Below, in pieces: positions 17,659 through 26,801 of a stretch of 64,000 nucleotides of DNA (position 1 is the stretch's first letter; the number at the start of each line of letters is the position of its first letter). Origin of the DNA: Vibrio panuliri (lineage in GTDB: Bacteria; Pseudomonadota; Gammaproteobacteria; Enterobacterales; Vibrionaceae); NCBI RefSeq assembly GCF_009938205.1, contig NZ_AP019655.1, positions 1,364,001-1,428,000 of the forward strand, in the 5' to 3' direction. The translations under genes and the position numbers were made by a program. Under the pieces are notes generated by a model. It saw only the letters and a list, made by a program, of their open reading frames with translations, was not told the DNA's origin and did no database searches.

Positions 17659-18255
17659 ATGACTGTAAGTTTACTATTCGCCATGATGATATTTGCTATT
17701 GTTGGCGCAACGACCCCAGGGCCTGTCAACCTTATCGCGACCAGCACAGCTGTCCATCAAGGAATGAGAGCTTCATTGAAATTCGTATTAGGCGCATCTT
17801 TGGCATACGCGCTCGTGGTTTTTCTTTCTGGTCTCCTTATGCAAAACATCATGACCACATTGCCCAAGATCGAAATCGCAATGCAAGTCGCAGGTAGCTT
17901 TTTGATTCTATACTTAGCCTTCAAAATACTGACCGCGCCAATCTCCCCTATAAACGCGCAAATCAACACAATGGCGAGCTTTTGGACAGGAGTCATTACT
18001 CAGCTCATCAATCCCAAAGCATGGTTGGTCGCACTTTCGGGCATCAGTTTGTATGTAATAGGTTACCAGAACCAAGCTTGGCTTCTAACCTCATTCACCG
18101 CAATCTCTCTGATATCGTGCTTGCTCGGAGTAGGTACTTGGGCAGTGTTAGGCCATCTGCTGACAAGTTACTTGCAAAATTCGACGAATCAATTGCAATT
18201 TAATAGAGTAATGGCTGGCCTGTTAGCAATCTCGGTTTGCATGATTTGGCTATAG
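17659..18255 (+). CDS. LysE family amino-acid exporter
   Basis: LysE/RhtB proteins export amino acids or related small molecules from the cytoplasm. The 198-residue product has six predicted transmembrane helices and the family motif GATTPGPVNLIATSTAVHQG near the N-terminus (about 14-33). The ATG at 17659 is preferred over a start 33 bases upstream because GGAGAGAG lies just before it and it gives a normal N-terminus. The AraC-type regulator gene follows after 37 bases on the same strand, which suggests it controls this exporter, as in other exporter-regulator pairs. The exported substrate cannot be assigned. Confidence 0.9.
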   Translation: MTVSLLFAMMIFAIVGATTPGPVNLIATSTAVHQGMRASLKFVLGASLAYALVVFLSGLLMQNIMTTLPKIEIAMQVAGSFLILYLAFKILTAPISPINAQINTMASFWTGVITQLINPKAWLVALSGISLYVIGYQNQAWLLTSFTAISLISCLLGVGTWAVLGHLLTSYLQNSTNQLQFNRVMAGLLAISVCMIWL

Positions 18256-18292
18256 CTTTTAGGGAAAAGAGCAGAAAGAGTCGATAGGAAAG

Positions 18293-19120
18293 ATGAAACC
18301 AGATAATACCGTCACCTTTAAACAAAGTACATTACTACCTTGGGTCGAACTGAGGATCGCAGATAACAGTCACGCGTGTTATGACGCACACTCACATGAT
18401 GAGTTCTCTTTTGGCATCATAGACAGTGGTCAGGCTTGCTACACGAATCAAAAACGTTCAAACCAAATCTCCCAAGGAGACATTGTTACGATCAATCCTG
18501 GTGATATACATGCGTGTAATCCAGAGCGGCGGCTGAATCAGGCCGCGGCTTGGTCCTATCGAATGTTGTTCGTCGACAGCCGAGAAATGGCAAAATATCA
18601 ACGTGAAGTCTCATCGAAGCATGCCTTTGATTACACGCCGTTTGATTCAGACTATCAGCGTTCTACGCGTATGACCCAACAATTTGAAGCTCTGTTCCAC
18701 TGCCTATCATTCGAAAATTGTCCTTTAGCCGCACAGACTCAGTTTCTCCAATTTGTGGCACTATGCTTTGCTCAGTCATCCAATCATTCCCCCTCTCAGG
18801 CTTCTCCCAATTTAAAGAGAGTTCGTGAGATGTTGCTTGATGACATAGCAACATCTCATCAACTAGAACATCTCGCTGAAGAAGTTGGACTAAGCCGTTA
18901 CCAATTAGTACGTAACTTTAAGCAACAATATGGCTTACCACCACATGCCTATTTAATTAACGAGAAAATAAAACGCGCTAAAAACCTACTTAAAACTGGC
19001 AATACAATTTCAGAAGTCGCTCATCAACTAGGGTTTGCAGATCAGGCTCATTTCCAACGCCAGTTTAAACGCAAGCTTTCCGTCACACCGAAATATTATC
19101 AATCACACTTTATTGATTAA
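18293..19120 (+). CDS. AraC family transcriptional regulator
   Basis: The 275-residue protein has an N-terminal cupin-type ligand-binding domain (residues about 10-90; the stretch HSHDEFSFGIIDSGQACY and GDIVTINPGDIHACNP are typical) and a C-terminal double helix-turn-helix of about 100 residues (LKRVREMLLDD through the AraC signature ending HFQRQFKRKLSVTPKYYQ). Proteins of this layout often regulate the adjacent LysE-type exporter and respond to an amino acid. The start has a good AGGAAAG ribosome site. It ends 12 bases before the convergent DAACS symporter gene with no room for a terminator between them. Confidence 0.92.
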   Translation: MKPDNTVTFKQSTLLPWVELRIADNSHACYDAHSHDEFSFGIIDSGQACYTNQKRSNQISQGDIVTINPGDIHACNPERRLNQAAAWSYRMLFVDSREMAKYQREVSSKHAFDYTPFDSDYQRSTRMTQQFEALFHCLSFENCPLAAQTQFLQFVALCFAQSSNHSPSQASPNLKRVREMLLDDIATSHQLEHLAEEVGLSRYQLVRNFKQQYGLPPHAYLINEKIKRAKNLLKTGNTISEVAHQLGFADQAHFQRQFKRKLSVTPKYYQSHFID

Positions 19121-19132
19121 GCCCAAATTGAA

Positions 19133-20422
19133 CTAGCAAAGCTCACTCGTAGGGTGCCAACTTGCCTCATTTGACAACACTGGTTTCGCCGACGTCCACT
19201 TGTCTATAACTAGAGAAGCAATCAAGTCCCCCTCCACATTCACCGCAGTACGGAAAGTATCTAAAGGCCGCTCAATGATCAGTAAGATAGCTATCGCTTC
19301 AAGTGGAATGCCGGCGGCCAACAACACCATTTGCATCCCAGACATTGAACCAGAAGGCATCCCTGGAGCACCAATTGAAGAGACCATCGCCATAATAAAG
19401 ATCATCACCAAACCAGAAGTCGTGAGATCGACGCCAAACAACTGAGCAAGAAATATTGCCGCAACGCCTTCAAACAGTGCCGTACCATCCATATTCATCA
19501 CCGCGCCAAGTGGTAAAACCATACTACTGGAACTTTGCGAAACACCGAGTTCATTCTGTGCGGTTTGCATCGATAATGGCAGTGTTGCTGAACTCGATGA
19601 GGTAGCTAATGCCATCGCCATTGGTGCCGATAGTGCTTTAAACAAACGACGCATGCTGATGCCTGTTGCAAACTTAGCAATACTTGGCAGCACGACTGCA
19701 CCATGAATAAGGGTAAGCACAAAAACCAACAGCGCAAACATAAAAAGTTGTCTAAATAAGTTGTCATTGCCTGCTAGCGAGAACTCAAACACAATCGAGA
19801 ACACCGCTAACGGTGCTAAACGAATAATCGCACTGACCGCCTTGTTCACCCCGCTATTTAGCCCTGATAGAACCTCAAATAGAGGGTGCTTTTCTGGCAA
19901 AGCTGACAGCAATGCCACGCCAAGCATGATCGAAAACACCACGATGGCAAGCAGGTTGCCTTGTGCCAACGCCGCCACTGGGTTGACTAACGCCATTTCC
20001 AATAACTTACTGGCGATTGCGCCACCACCGGTTGCGTCAGAGCTGATCAATTTAACCCCTTCCGCCACTTCTACCGGCGCAGATAAAGGCTGCCACGCTG
20101 GCATCATTAAAGCGGCGCCTAAACCCAAGCTAATCGCTAACACACTGGTGAAGCTGTAGAAGGTAATAGTGGTATAACCAATTTTCTTTAGTCGCATAGT
20201 GGAACCAATGCTGGTTATCCCTTGCAATAGAGACAACATCACCACAATGCCCACCACCATTTTCAGCAATCCGAGATAGAGGGTTTTACCCAAGGTGATA
20301 AATTGAAACCAAGCTTGATCGGCAACAACCGTTCCATCGGCAACTAAGCTCGATGCAGCCCAAGCAGTCAGCGCTGCAAATACCAACTGAAGAGGCAATG
20401 ACGTACGTAATTTATTCCACAT
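19133..20422 (-). CDS. Dicarboxylate/amino acid:cation symporter (DAACS family)
   Basis: This 429-residue inner-membrane protein belongs to the GltP/SstT/DctA family of H+- or Na+-coupled transporters for glutamate, aspartate, serine or C4-dicarboxylates. The family hallmarks are present: the serine-rich HP1 loop ATSSSSATLPLSM near 285, NMDGTALFEG near 310 in TM7, and the HP2 glycine-rich segment SSIGAPGMPSGSMSGMQM near 351-368. Eight membrane helices can be placed. Whether it carries dicarboxylate or neutral amino acids is not decidable by eye. It lies 114 bases downstream of ndh on the same strand, with the ndh terminator between, so it has its own promoter. Confidence 0.92.
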   Translation of the reverse strand: MWNKLRTSLPLQLVFAALTAWAASSLVADGTVVADQAWFQFITLGKTLYLGLLKMVVGIVVMLSLLQGITSIGSTMRLKKIGYTTITFYSFTSVLAISLGLGAALMMPAWQPLSAPVEVAEGVKLISSDATGGGAIASKLLEMALVNPVAALAQGNLLAIVVFSIMLGVALLSALPEKHPLFEVLSGLNSGVNKAVSAIIRLAPLAVFSIVFEFSLAGNDNLFRQLFMFALLVFVLTLIHGAVVLPSIAKFATGISMRRLFKALSAPMAMALATSSSSATLPLSMQTAQNELGVSQSSSSMVLPLGAVMNMDGTALFEGVAAIFLAQLFGVDLTTSGLVMIFIMAMVSSIGAPGMPSGSMSGMQMVLLAAGIPLEAIAILLIIERPLDTFRTAVNVEGDLIASLVIDKWTSAKPVLSNEASWHPTSELC

Positions 20423-20475
20423 ATTTGGCTTCCAAAATAGTGTTGTTTAATTCTTACCAATAAAAAGCAGAAAAT

Positions 20476-20512
20476 AGAAAGCAGAGAAGTGCATCAGCAC
20501 TTCTCTTTGCTG
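20476..20512 (-). terminator. Terminator of ndh
   Basis: AGAGAAGTGC and GCACTTCTCT enclose the loop ATCA (20483-20506), extended by AGC and GCT. It lies 25 to 60 bases beyond the ndh stop on the minus strand, where it is followed by TTTCTATTTTC. Confidence 0.85.
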
Positions 20513-20536
20513 TGATAAAACCAGAGTCGACAATAA

Positions 20537-21769
20537 CTAAGAGATATTGTGCTTATAGAATGGATTGAGCGATCCTTTCACACGCTTAAGTAGCACTAAC
20601 GCCGTCACTCGCCCCCAACCAAACAGAATTCGTTGGTGTAGCCTAAAAATAGTGTCGTAGAGGTTACGAACCAAGCGACCGCGAAGAATCAGTTTGTCAT
20701 TAAGCAGCGCACCGACGGCATAGTCATGACCAACTGCAATCACCATACCCCCATCATGAAACACAAATGGCTTCATCACTTTACCTTTTAACAAGCGCTT
20801 AAGCTGCGTTGCAAGATGCCCTGCTGCTTGATTGGCTGCTTGTGCGCGCGGTGGAACAAAGCTGCCATCCGCTTGCGGACACTCAGCGCTGTCACCAATG
20901 ACAAACACTGAATCATCAATCGTTGTACGCAAAGTCGCATCAACTTTTAACTGATTAAGATGATTGGTTTCTAAACCATCAAGCTGACTTAGCCAAGGTG
21001 CACATTTTATTCCGGCAGCCCATAATTGCAGGTCCGCAGCGATAACCTCACCGTCCGTTGTTACCAAATGACCTTGCTCAGCACGGTTAATACGTACATT
21101 AGTACGCACATTAACACCAAGCTTAGTTAGCGCTTTAAACACCTTCTCAGACATGCACTCAGGGCCAGCGGGTAATACGCGTTCAGCGGCTTCAATCAGA
21201 GTGATATTAAGTTTGTTGTTTTGGCGATAGCGCTCAACTTTGGCACTCACCTTGGCAAGCTCTGCGGCTAACTCAACACCTGTCGCACCAGCGCCAACAA
21301 TCGATATGTTTTGCTGACCATTTTGTTTAAGTAACGGGTTAATCTGTTCCCAAGTTTGTTTTGCTTCTAATGCTGAATCTAAAAACAAGCAGTGCTCGCT
21401 GACGCCTTGGGTTTTAAAGTCATTGCTCACTGCACCGACTGCGATAACCAGATAATCGTAGTTTAGGTTAGAGATCTCACCATCGGCATTACGAATTTGA
21501 ATGATTTTCTCTTGGCGATTTATTGACGTCATCGCCGCTTGCACATACTCATATTGGTTGCAATACGAATGCTGCAAGTAGCTTACGGCATCAAGTTCAT
21601 CGTCAAACGTACCCGCCGCAATTTCATGTAAACGCGGTTTCCAGTAATGGTGACTAGCAGGTTCAACCAATACCACTTGGTGCTGGTTGCGACGCGCAAA
21701 ACTCTTTCCAAGACGGGTCACTAACTCAAGACCTGCCGCACCGCCTCCGACAACAACGATTTTTGACAT
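20537..21769 (-). CDS. ndh: Type II NADH dehydrogenase (NDH-2) family flavoprotein
   Basis: NDH-2 enzymes are single-chain, FAD-containing, non-proton-pumping NADH:quinone oxidoreductases on the inner face of the cytoplasmic membrane. The protein shows the FAD-binding GGGAAGLEL at the N-terminus, a second Rossmann motif SIVGAGATGVELAAEL near 155 for NADH, and the FAD-contact stretch VFVIGDSAE near 285. The C-terminal part is basic and amphipathic, as expected for membrane attachment. The ATG at 21769 is chosen over one 15 bases upstream because a strong GGGGGAGAG ribosome site lies directly before it. The protein is 410 residues from this start. A strong terminator follows. Confidence 0.9.
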   Translation of the reverse strand: MSKIVVVGGGAAGLELVTRLGKSFARRNQHQVVLVEPASHHYWKPRLHEIAAGTFDDELDAVSYLQHSYCNQYEYVQAAMTSINRQEKIIQIRNADGEISNLNYDYLVIAVGAVSNDFKTQGVSEHCLFLDSALEAKQTWEQINPLLKQNGQQNISIVGAGATGVELAAELAKVSAKVERYRQNNKLNITLIEAAERVLPAGPECMSEKVFKALTKLGVNVRTNVRINRAEQGHLVTTDGEVIAADLQLWAAGIKCAPWLSQLDGLETNHLNQLKVDATLRTTIDDSVFVIGDSAECPQADGSFVPPRAQAANQAAGHLATQLKRLLKGKVMKPFVFHDGGMVIAVGHDYAVGALLNDKLILRGRLVRNLYDTIFRLHQRILFGWGRVTALVLLKRVKGSLNPFYKHNIS

Positions 21770-22064
21770 CCCACTCTCCCCCATTCTGTATCCAAGGATA
21801 AAACGTCAAGCGCTGACGGCTCTTAAAAACATCTAAGATGGCGTCAGCACAAATTTGAATGGGGGCATTATATTGATGACACTAAAAATGATAATCAGCA
21901 CAAATTACAAATAACTATTACGTATTTGTAATAATCAACAGACGTCAAATGTGGTTAATTCTCAGACATAAAGAATTACCACTGTGCCCAATTGATTTTA
22001 GTTGCCTATTTGACCGAATATCGCCAAAGTAGCGCCAAGCATTCCTATTCAACCCATTTTCACC

Positions 22065-22991
22065 ATGCTGAATAAATATAATCACGTGATGTCAGAGCAA
22101 AGCAAAGGCGTCTCAGCATCTATTCTGTGTTCACTGCTATTTGCGTTAATACCAGCTTACGTTCAATTACAACCCGATATGGCTCCTAGCTTAATCGCAG
22201 GAGGAGACAGTCATTGGCTCGCGGTACAACGAATTTTCTGGAGTACACTCTTGTTTGGCTCGTTGCTGTTGGTCACCCAACGAATGCCATTATTAATACA
22301 AGCATTAAAAGAGACCCACATGTGGCCCAAGTATCTGATTTCAGCCATACTTGTTGCTCCGCAATACTGGTTATTTGTTTGGGCTCCCGCCAATGGCGAG
22401 ACACTCAACCTCGCATTGGGGTATTTTACGCTACCAATCGTGATGGTTTTGGTTGGTCGATTCGTCTATAAAGAAAGCCTGACACGTCTACAAAAAATCG
22501 CGTGCCTATTTGCATTACTTGGTACGCTTTGGGCTTACGCGCTTTCTTCTGGGGTTTCATGGGTGGTATTGATGGTCGCCTTAGGTTACCCGTTCTATTT
22601 TATCAACCGTAAAGCTATCCCATTATCCGCTGACGTGGGATTGGCTGTGGATCATATTATCCTGCTGCCATTTGCCATTGTAGCCATGTTCTTCCTTTAT
22701 CCTGCGGACTACTTCTTGCACTTGCCAGTTAGTACTTACTTTTACTATGTCGGTCTAGCTGTCGTTGCTGTCACACCGATGCTGCTCTATCTCTATGCTT
22801 ATTCGAAGCTAACGGTGTCACTATTTGGCTTGCTTGGCTATGTCGAACCAACCTTTATTTTTATCGTAGGTTTACTTATCGGCGACACCATTGCCCTCAA
22901 TGAAATGCCGACTTACCTGTTTATTATCCTTGCCTTAATTGCGTTGATTGCCGACGGTTATAGGCGGATGAAAAGTAGTCGCGCATTATAA
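22065..22991 (+). CDS. rarD: EamA family transporter RarD
   Basis: RarD proteins are ten-helix drug/metabolite-superfamily permeases of the inner membrane; E. coli RarD is linked to chloramphenicol sensitivity but its natural substrate is unknown. The 308-residue protein has ten predicted helices, with family-like segments KGVSASILCSLLFALIPAY at the N-terminus and VVAVTPMLLYLYAYSKL near 235. A second ATG at 22089 (MSEQSKG) would also make a good start; neither has a strong ribosome site. The gene is single, with divergent ndh upstream, and is followed by a perfect hairpin with a UUCG loop. Confidence 0.85.
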   Translation: MLNKYNHVMSEQSKGVSASILCSLLFALIPAYVQLQPDMAPSLIAGGDSHWLAVQRIFWSTLLFGSLLLVTQRMPLLIQALKETHMWPKYLISAILVAPQYWLFVWAPANGETLNLALGYFTLPIVMVLVGRFVYKESLTRLQKIACLFALLGTLWAYALSSGVSWVVLMVALGYPFYFINRKAIPLSADVGLAVDHIILLPFAIVAMFFLYPADYFLHLPVSTYFYYVGLAVVAVTPMLLYLYAYSKLTVSLFGLLGYVEPTFIFIVGLLIGDTIALNEMPTYLFIILALIALIADGYRRMKSSRAL

Positions 22992-23003
22992 TATTCGCAA
23001 CCG

Positions 23004-23025
23004 CCCCTCTCTTTCGAGAGAGGGG
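23004..23025 (+). terminator. Perfect nine-pair hairpin with TTCG loop after rarD
   Basis: CCCCTCTCT and AGAGAGGGG close on the extra-stable tetraloop TTCG. It lies 12 bases after the rarD stop. There is no T-run after it, so it may protect the 3' end or halt decay rather than terminate by itself. Confidence 0.55.
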
Positions 23026-23149
23026 AATCCACCCCACGCTCGAAAAAGATAACTCCGACGAAAAGATGGACTGATTTAGCCTCCCCAACCGTAAACTGTG
23101 TTAATTTATACTCAAGTGACCTCAAGGAGTTTGAGTATCACGCTTTATA

Positions 23150-24673
23150 TTGTTCAAAGGTTGGGCTGATTTGAAGAGATGGTTTACAGTGCTGTTTAGC
23201 ACATTATGGTTGATTGGCTGCCAATCAACTTCAGCATTAGCCCCCAAAACAGCAACCTACCACTCTGGGTTTGATGCCTCTTCCACCCTGGCTCACTTTT
23301 TCCATCCACCACCAGATACCCCAACCCACTACTCCGGCTTCTATCCGCTTGCTCAAGGCTCAGATGCTCTGCTCGCCCGTTTAGCATTAATTGAGTCTGC
23401 CTCGACATCACTTGAACTGCAGTACTATATTTTCCGAGATGACGAAACCAGCCAATTGTTGATATGGCGTATCTTTGAAGCCGCGGAGCGTGGCGTCAAA
23501 GTACGGCTGCTGCTTGACGATATGCAAAATCGAAAAGACAGCGCCATCGCATACTTAAACGGTCACCCAAACATTGAGATCCGTCTTTTTAACCCCCACC
23601 AGCATCGCTATGTCCGTATGCTTTCTTGGGTCACGGACGGCTCTAGACTCAATCGTCGCATGCACAACAAGTCCCTGACAGCAGATGGTGTCGTTTCGAT
23701 CGTTGGTGGCCGGAATATTGGTAATGAATATTTCTCTTTTCGCTCTGACGTTGAATTTGGTGATTTTGATCTTCTGCTATACGGGCCTGTGGTCGAGCAA
23801 ACTCAAGTTCAATTTGATCATTACTGGAACAGCGATTTTGCGGTACCAATGGCTTGGATACATCCAAGTGATGGTGCACTCAACCAGCAAGATGTCGAGC
23901 AATGGCGCACAGAATCGCAAATTGAGCATCAATTCAATAATGAGCAGTACAGCTTTAAAGCGTTACCTCTGTACCGTGATATTGTCGACCAGCAGATCGA
24001 ACTCTACTGGGGGGAAGCGGTACTACTCTATGACTTGCCTGAGAAAATTGATAATGGACAGAGTCAACTGATTGATGGCTTGGCGCCCGTTCTTGCCGAT
24101 ATTGAGCATTCGGTAGTGATTGTTTCACCCTATTTTGTGCCGACAGAAACTGGCACCCAAGCCTTAATTGAGGCAGCCAAGCAAGGGAAAAAAATCACTA
24201 TCCTCACCAACTCTCTTGCCTCAAACGATGTGTTCGCCGTTCACGGTTGGTATGCAAAATATCGAGAGAAACTGGTCAAAGGAAACATCGAACTGTGGGA
24301 AATGAAATCCCACGCAAAAGCAGAAAATCCTTGGAGCGTAACAGGTAGCAGTCGTTCAAGTTTACACGCTAAAGTCATACTGCTCGACAAACGTAAGATC
24401 TTCGTCGGTTCAATGAATATTGACCCGCGCTCAGCTGAACTCAATACAGAAATGGCAGTCGTGTTCGAACATCCACAATATGTTTCGGCTACCCAACAAG
24501 AATTACTCAAGCAACTCCAGCGCAGCGCTTACAAACTTGAGATTAAGGATGATGAACTGATATGGCGCGACTATCAAACTGGTCAGATTCTCGAAAGCGA
24601 ACCTGATGCAGGTTGGTTACTACGAAGCGGAGCATGGTTAAGTGGGTTACTTCCCATCGAAAGCTTACTGTAG
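23150..24673 (+). CDS. Phospholipase D family lipoprotein (cardiolipin-synthase-like)
   Basis: This 507-residue protein starts with TTG and has a lipoprotein signal with lipobox LIGC (Cys24), so it is likely tethered to a membrane facing the periplasm. It contains both HKD motifs of the phospholipase D superfamily: HxKx4D at His172-Lys174-Asp179 and at His406-Lys408-Asp413, the second followed by the GS-N motif of the active site. The overall plan resembles ClsC (YmdC)-type phosphatidyltransferases, which make cardiolipin from phosphatidylglycerol and phosphatidylethanolamine, but those lack a lipobox. The ClsC partner gene ymdB is absent nearby. An internal TTG at 23171 is a possible alternative start. 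It stands alone. Confidence 0.85.
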   Translation: MFKGWADLKRWFTVLFSTLWLIGCQSTSALAPKTATYHSGFDASSTLAHFFHPPPDTPTHYSGFYPLAQGSDALLARLALIESASTSLELQYYIFRDDETSQLLIWRIFEAAERGVKVRLLLDDMQNRKDSAIAYLNGHPNIEIRLFNPHQHRYVRMLSWVTDGSRLNRRMHNKSLTADGVVSIVGGRNIGNEYFSFRSDVEFGDFDLLLYGPVVEQTQVQFDHYWNSDFAVPMAWIHPSDGALNQQDVEQWRTESQIEHQFNNEQYSFKALPLYRDIVDQQIELYWGEAVLLYDLPEKIDNGQSQLIDGLAPVLADIEHSVVIVSPYFVPTETGTQALIEAAKQGKKITILTNSLASNDVFAVHGWYAKYREKLVKGNIELWEMKSHAKAENPWSVTGSSRSSLHAKVILLDKRKIFVGSMNIDPRSAELNTEMAVVFEHPQYVSATQQELLKQLQRSAYKLEIKDDELIWRDYQTGQILESEPDAGWLLRSGAWLSGLLPIESLL

Positions 24674-24883
24674 ATAGGGACAAACAGCACAGCTCTGACA
24701 CGCCAATAATTGTGCGCTTTGTCACAGCTAAAAATCAATCCTCGCGCTTTCTTTGCGTAAAATTCGCCAATTTCCGTACGTGGTTTCCACCCTTCTCATC
24801 AAGCAATATACCTCTCTGAAGTGACGCTTTAATCACAAGCGCTTTTTAACCGTACGGTATTAGCTGAAATAGGTAGGGAAAAC

Positions 24884-25393
24884 ATGTCTTTAAACCAACT
24901 CAAAACCAATGCAAACATGGAAAAAATCCAACAGTTGGAGCCAAGAAAAAAACGGATGTTAGGCGGTGCTTGTGTCGGTGCAGCCGTGTTAATAGTCGCG
25001 CTGTTATTAGGCGGAGGAGGTTCCGCGGGTAACGAAAAGTTACTTGGTTCCCACTTTCCAACTGATGCCAGCAAAGCTGAGCAATGCGAGTATTTCGCAA
25101 ACTATGAAGTCGCCTCCTACCAAGCGGTAATTGATGGTTTAAATGAAAACGACATTAAAGAACTGATGCGAAATGATGCCAAGGATTTGAATGAAATCCC
25201 GGATATCGAATCTGCGATCGAAAAACGCTTTTATCTGCAAAAGATGAAAGTACTCGAAAATAAAGCACTGTCTAACTTAGCCACCATGCTCGAGAAAAAG
25301 GACATCAGTGACGAAAAAATCGAGAAGCAGTTAAACAAAACTTACCGAAAAACATTAAACCGTTGCATGGGGCTTGCAAAGGCAACCTCTTAA
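24884..25393 (+). CDS. Hypothetical single-pass membrane protein
   Basis: I do not recognise the 169-residue product. A charged N-terminal 26 residues precede a single transmembrane helix (about 27-44, GGACVGAAVLIVALLLGGG), and the remaining 120 residues are helical, highly charged and acidic/basic mixed, consistent with a soluble coiled-coil-like domain that would face the periplasm if the N-terminus stays inside. A cysteine pair (AEQCEYF and LNRCMGL) might be bonded there. The ATG at 24884 follows TAGGGAAAAC, a fair ribosome site. A dispersed palindrome follows the stop codon. Confidence 0.75.
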   Translation: MSLNQLKTNANMEKIQQLEPRKKRMLGGACVGAAVLIVALLLGGGGSAGNEKLLGSHFPTDASKAEQCEYFANYEVASYQAVIDGLNENDIKELMRNDAKDLNEIPDIESAIEKRFYLQKMKVLENKALSNLATMLEKKDISDEKIEKQLNKTYRKTLNRCMGLAKATS

Positions 25394-25409
25394 GCTCACA
25401 AGCAACCTG

Positions 25410-25443
25410 TAGGGACACATCACTATGGTGTGTGTCCCTATAA
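25410..25443 (+). repeat. Dispersed intergenic palindrome, copy 2
   Basis: TAGGGACACA at 25410-25419 and TGTGTCCCTA at 25431-25440 form a ten-pair stem. The right arm and its flank (25425-25443) match the motif at 5826-5844 in 18 of 19 bases. It may also act as the 3' hairpin of the preceding gene. Confidence 0.6.
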
Positions 25444-25564
25444 GCACTGCTATAAGCATTTCTTTAAACGCTATTGCATTAACAGGGTGAAATAACAGCA
25501 TTTTGCTAAACTCAAATTAGTGGCAACACTCGAAATTAAGCTTCGAACTAACCGTGAGTTAAGT

Positions 25565-26566
25565 ATGGATCCATTATCGCAAGGTGTGCTTGGCGCTTCC
25601 CTGACGCTATCCGTTTGCAAAAAACCACATTTGGTCAGTGCGGGGATGTTGGGGCTGCTCGCCTCCATGGCACCAGATTTAGACACGCTCATTCGCTCGT
25701 CGCAAGATCCATTACTTTTCCTAGAGTTTCATCGCCAATTTACCCATTCGCTCCTATTTGTCCCAATTGGAGGACTGATTTGCGCGTTGGTTCTACACTT
25801 ATTGTTCGCCAAGAATCGGGGGCTAACATTTACACAAAGCTGGTTCTATTGCACATTGGGTTATGGCACCCATCCATTACTTGATGCTTGTACTACCTAT
25901 GGCACACAGCTTCTTTGGCCGTTGACAGATGAACGCTACGCGTGGAACGTCATCTCTATTATCGACCCTGTGTTTACCTTACCCATCGTCATACTGTTGG
26001 TTTATGCCATACGAAAACATAACCTTTGGTTGGCTCGGATCGCTTTGGCTTGGGCAGTGATATACCCTTCGGTCGGAATGATTCAAAGAGACAGAGCAGA
26101 AGCGGTAGGGTGGCAATTAGCGAAAGAGCGGCAACATACACCACTGCAGTTAGAAGCCAAACCGAGTTTCGCAAATATTCTATTATGGAAAGTGATTTAT
26201 GTGACACAAGATACTTACCACGTTGATGCGGTAAGAGTTGGATCAGCAATCAAAATCTATCCCGGCGAGAGTATTGAAAAGCTCGATATAAACAAAGATT
26301 TTCCATGGCTTGGTTCAGACTCACAACAAGCCAAAGACATTGAACGCTTTGCCCATTTTTCAAATGGTTACTTAGCCCAAGACCCAAATAACAAGCTGCG
26401 TATCATTGATGTCAGATACTCTGTTATACCCAACCAAACCAAGGCATTGTGGAGTATTACACTTTCCCCATTAGCCAATTCTGAATCACACGTCGAGTAC
26501 TCTACCCACAGAGATACCTCTCCTGCCACACGGCAGATTTTCTTCACTATGTTGCAAGGTGATTGA
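25565..26566 (+). CDS. Membrane-bound metal-dependent hydrolase, YdjM-like
   Basis: The N-terminal part MDPLSQGVLGASL...APDLDTL...HRQFTHSLLF carries the conserved His/Asp pattern (D2, H in QFTHS, and later GYGTHPLLDACTTYGTQLLWP) of the YdjM/DUF457 family of inner-membrane metal-dependent hydrolases. Four to five transmembrane helices fall in the first 200 residues; the last 140 are soluble. From the ATG at 25565 it has 333 residues; a GTG 45 bases upstream is possible but lacks the family-typical N-terminus. In E. coli YdjM is LexA-regulated; I see no LexA box here. The function in the cell is not established. Confidence 0.85.
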   Translation: MDPLSQGVLGASLTLSVCKKPHLVSAGMLGLLASMAPDLDTLIRSSQDPLLFLEFHRQFTHSLLFVPIGGLICALVLHLLFAKNRGLTFTQSWFYCTLGYGTHPLLDACTTYGTQLLWPLTDERYAWNVISIIDPVFTLPIVILLVYAIRKHNLWLARIALAWAVIYPSVGMIQRDRAEAVGWQLAKERQHTPLQLEAKPSFANILLWKVIYVTQDTYHVDAVRVGSAIKIYPGESIEKLDINKDFPWLGSDSQQAKDIERFAHFSNGYLAQDPNNKLRIIDVRYSVIPNQTKALWSITLSPLANSESHVEYSTHRDTSPATRQIFFTMLQGD

Positions 26567-26801
26567 TTTATCTCTCATTACACGGATATAAATCCGTCGC
26601 ATGACTCGCAAATAACTGATACGATCTTGACAAGAAATCAGGCTGAATGTGCAGCGCATTGTTCATTTCATAAGCTGAGCGCTCCGTCACCAAACCGCTG
26701 TTTTTTCGGTGGCATAATTAGCCGCCCCAAAACCAACTGATGTTTCAATTTAAGTCATCTTCTCAGTAAGTGGCTATTTGCCACTATAAGGATAATTGAT
26801 C

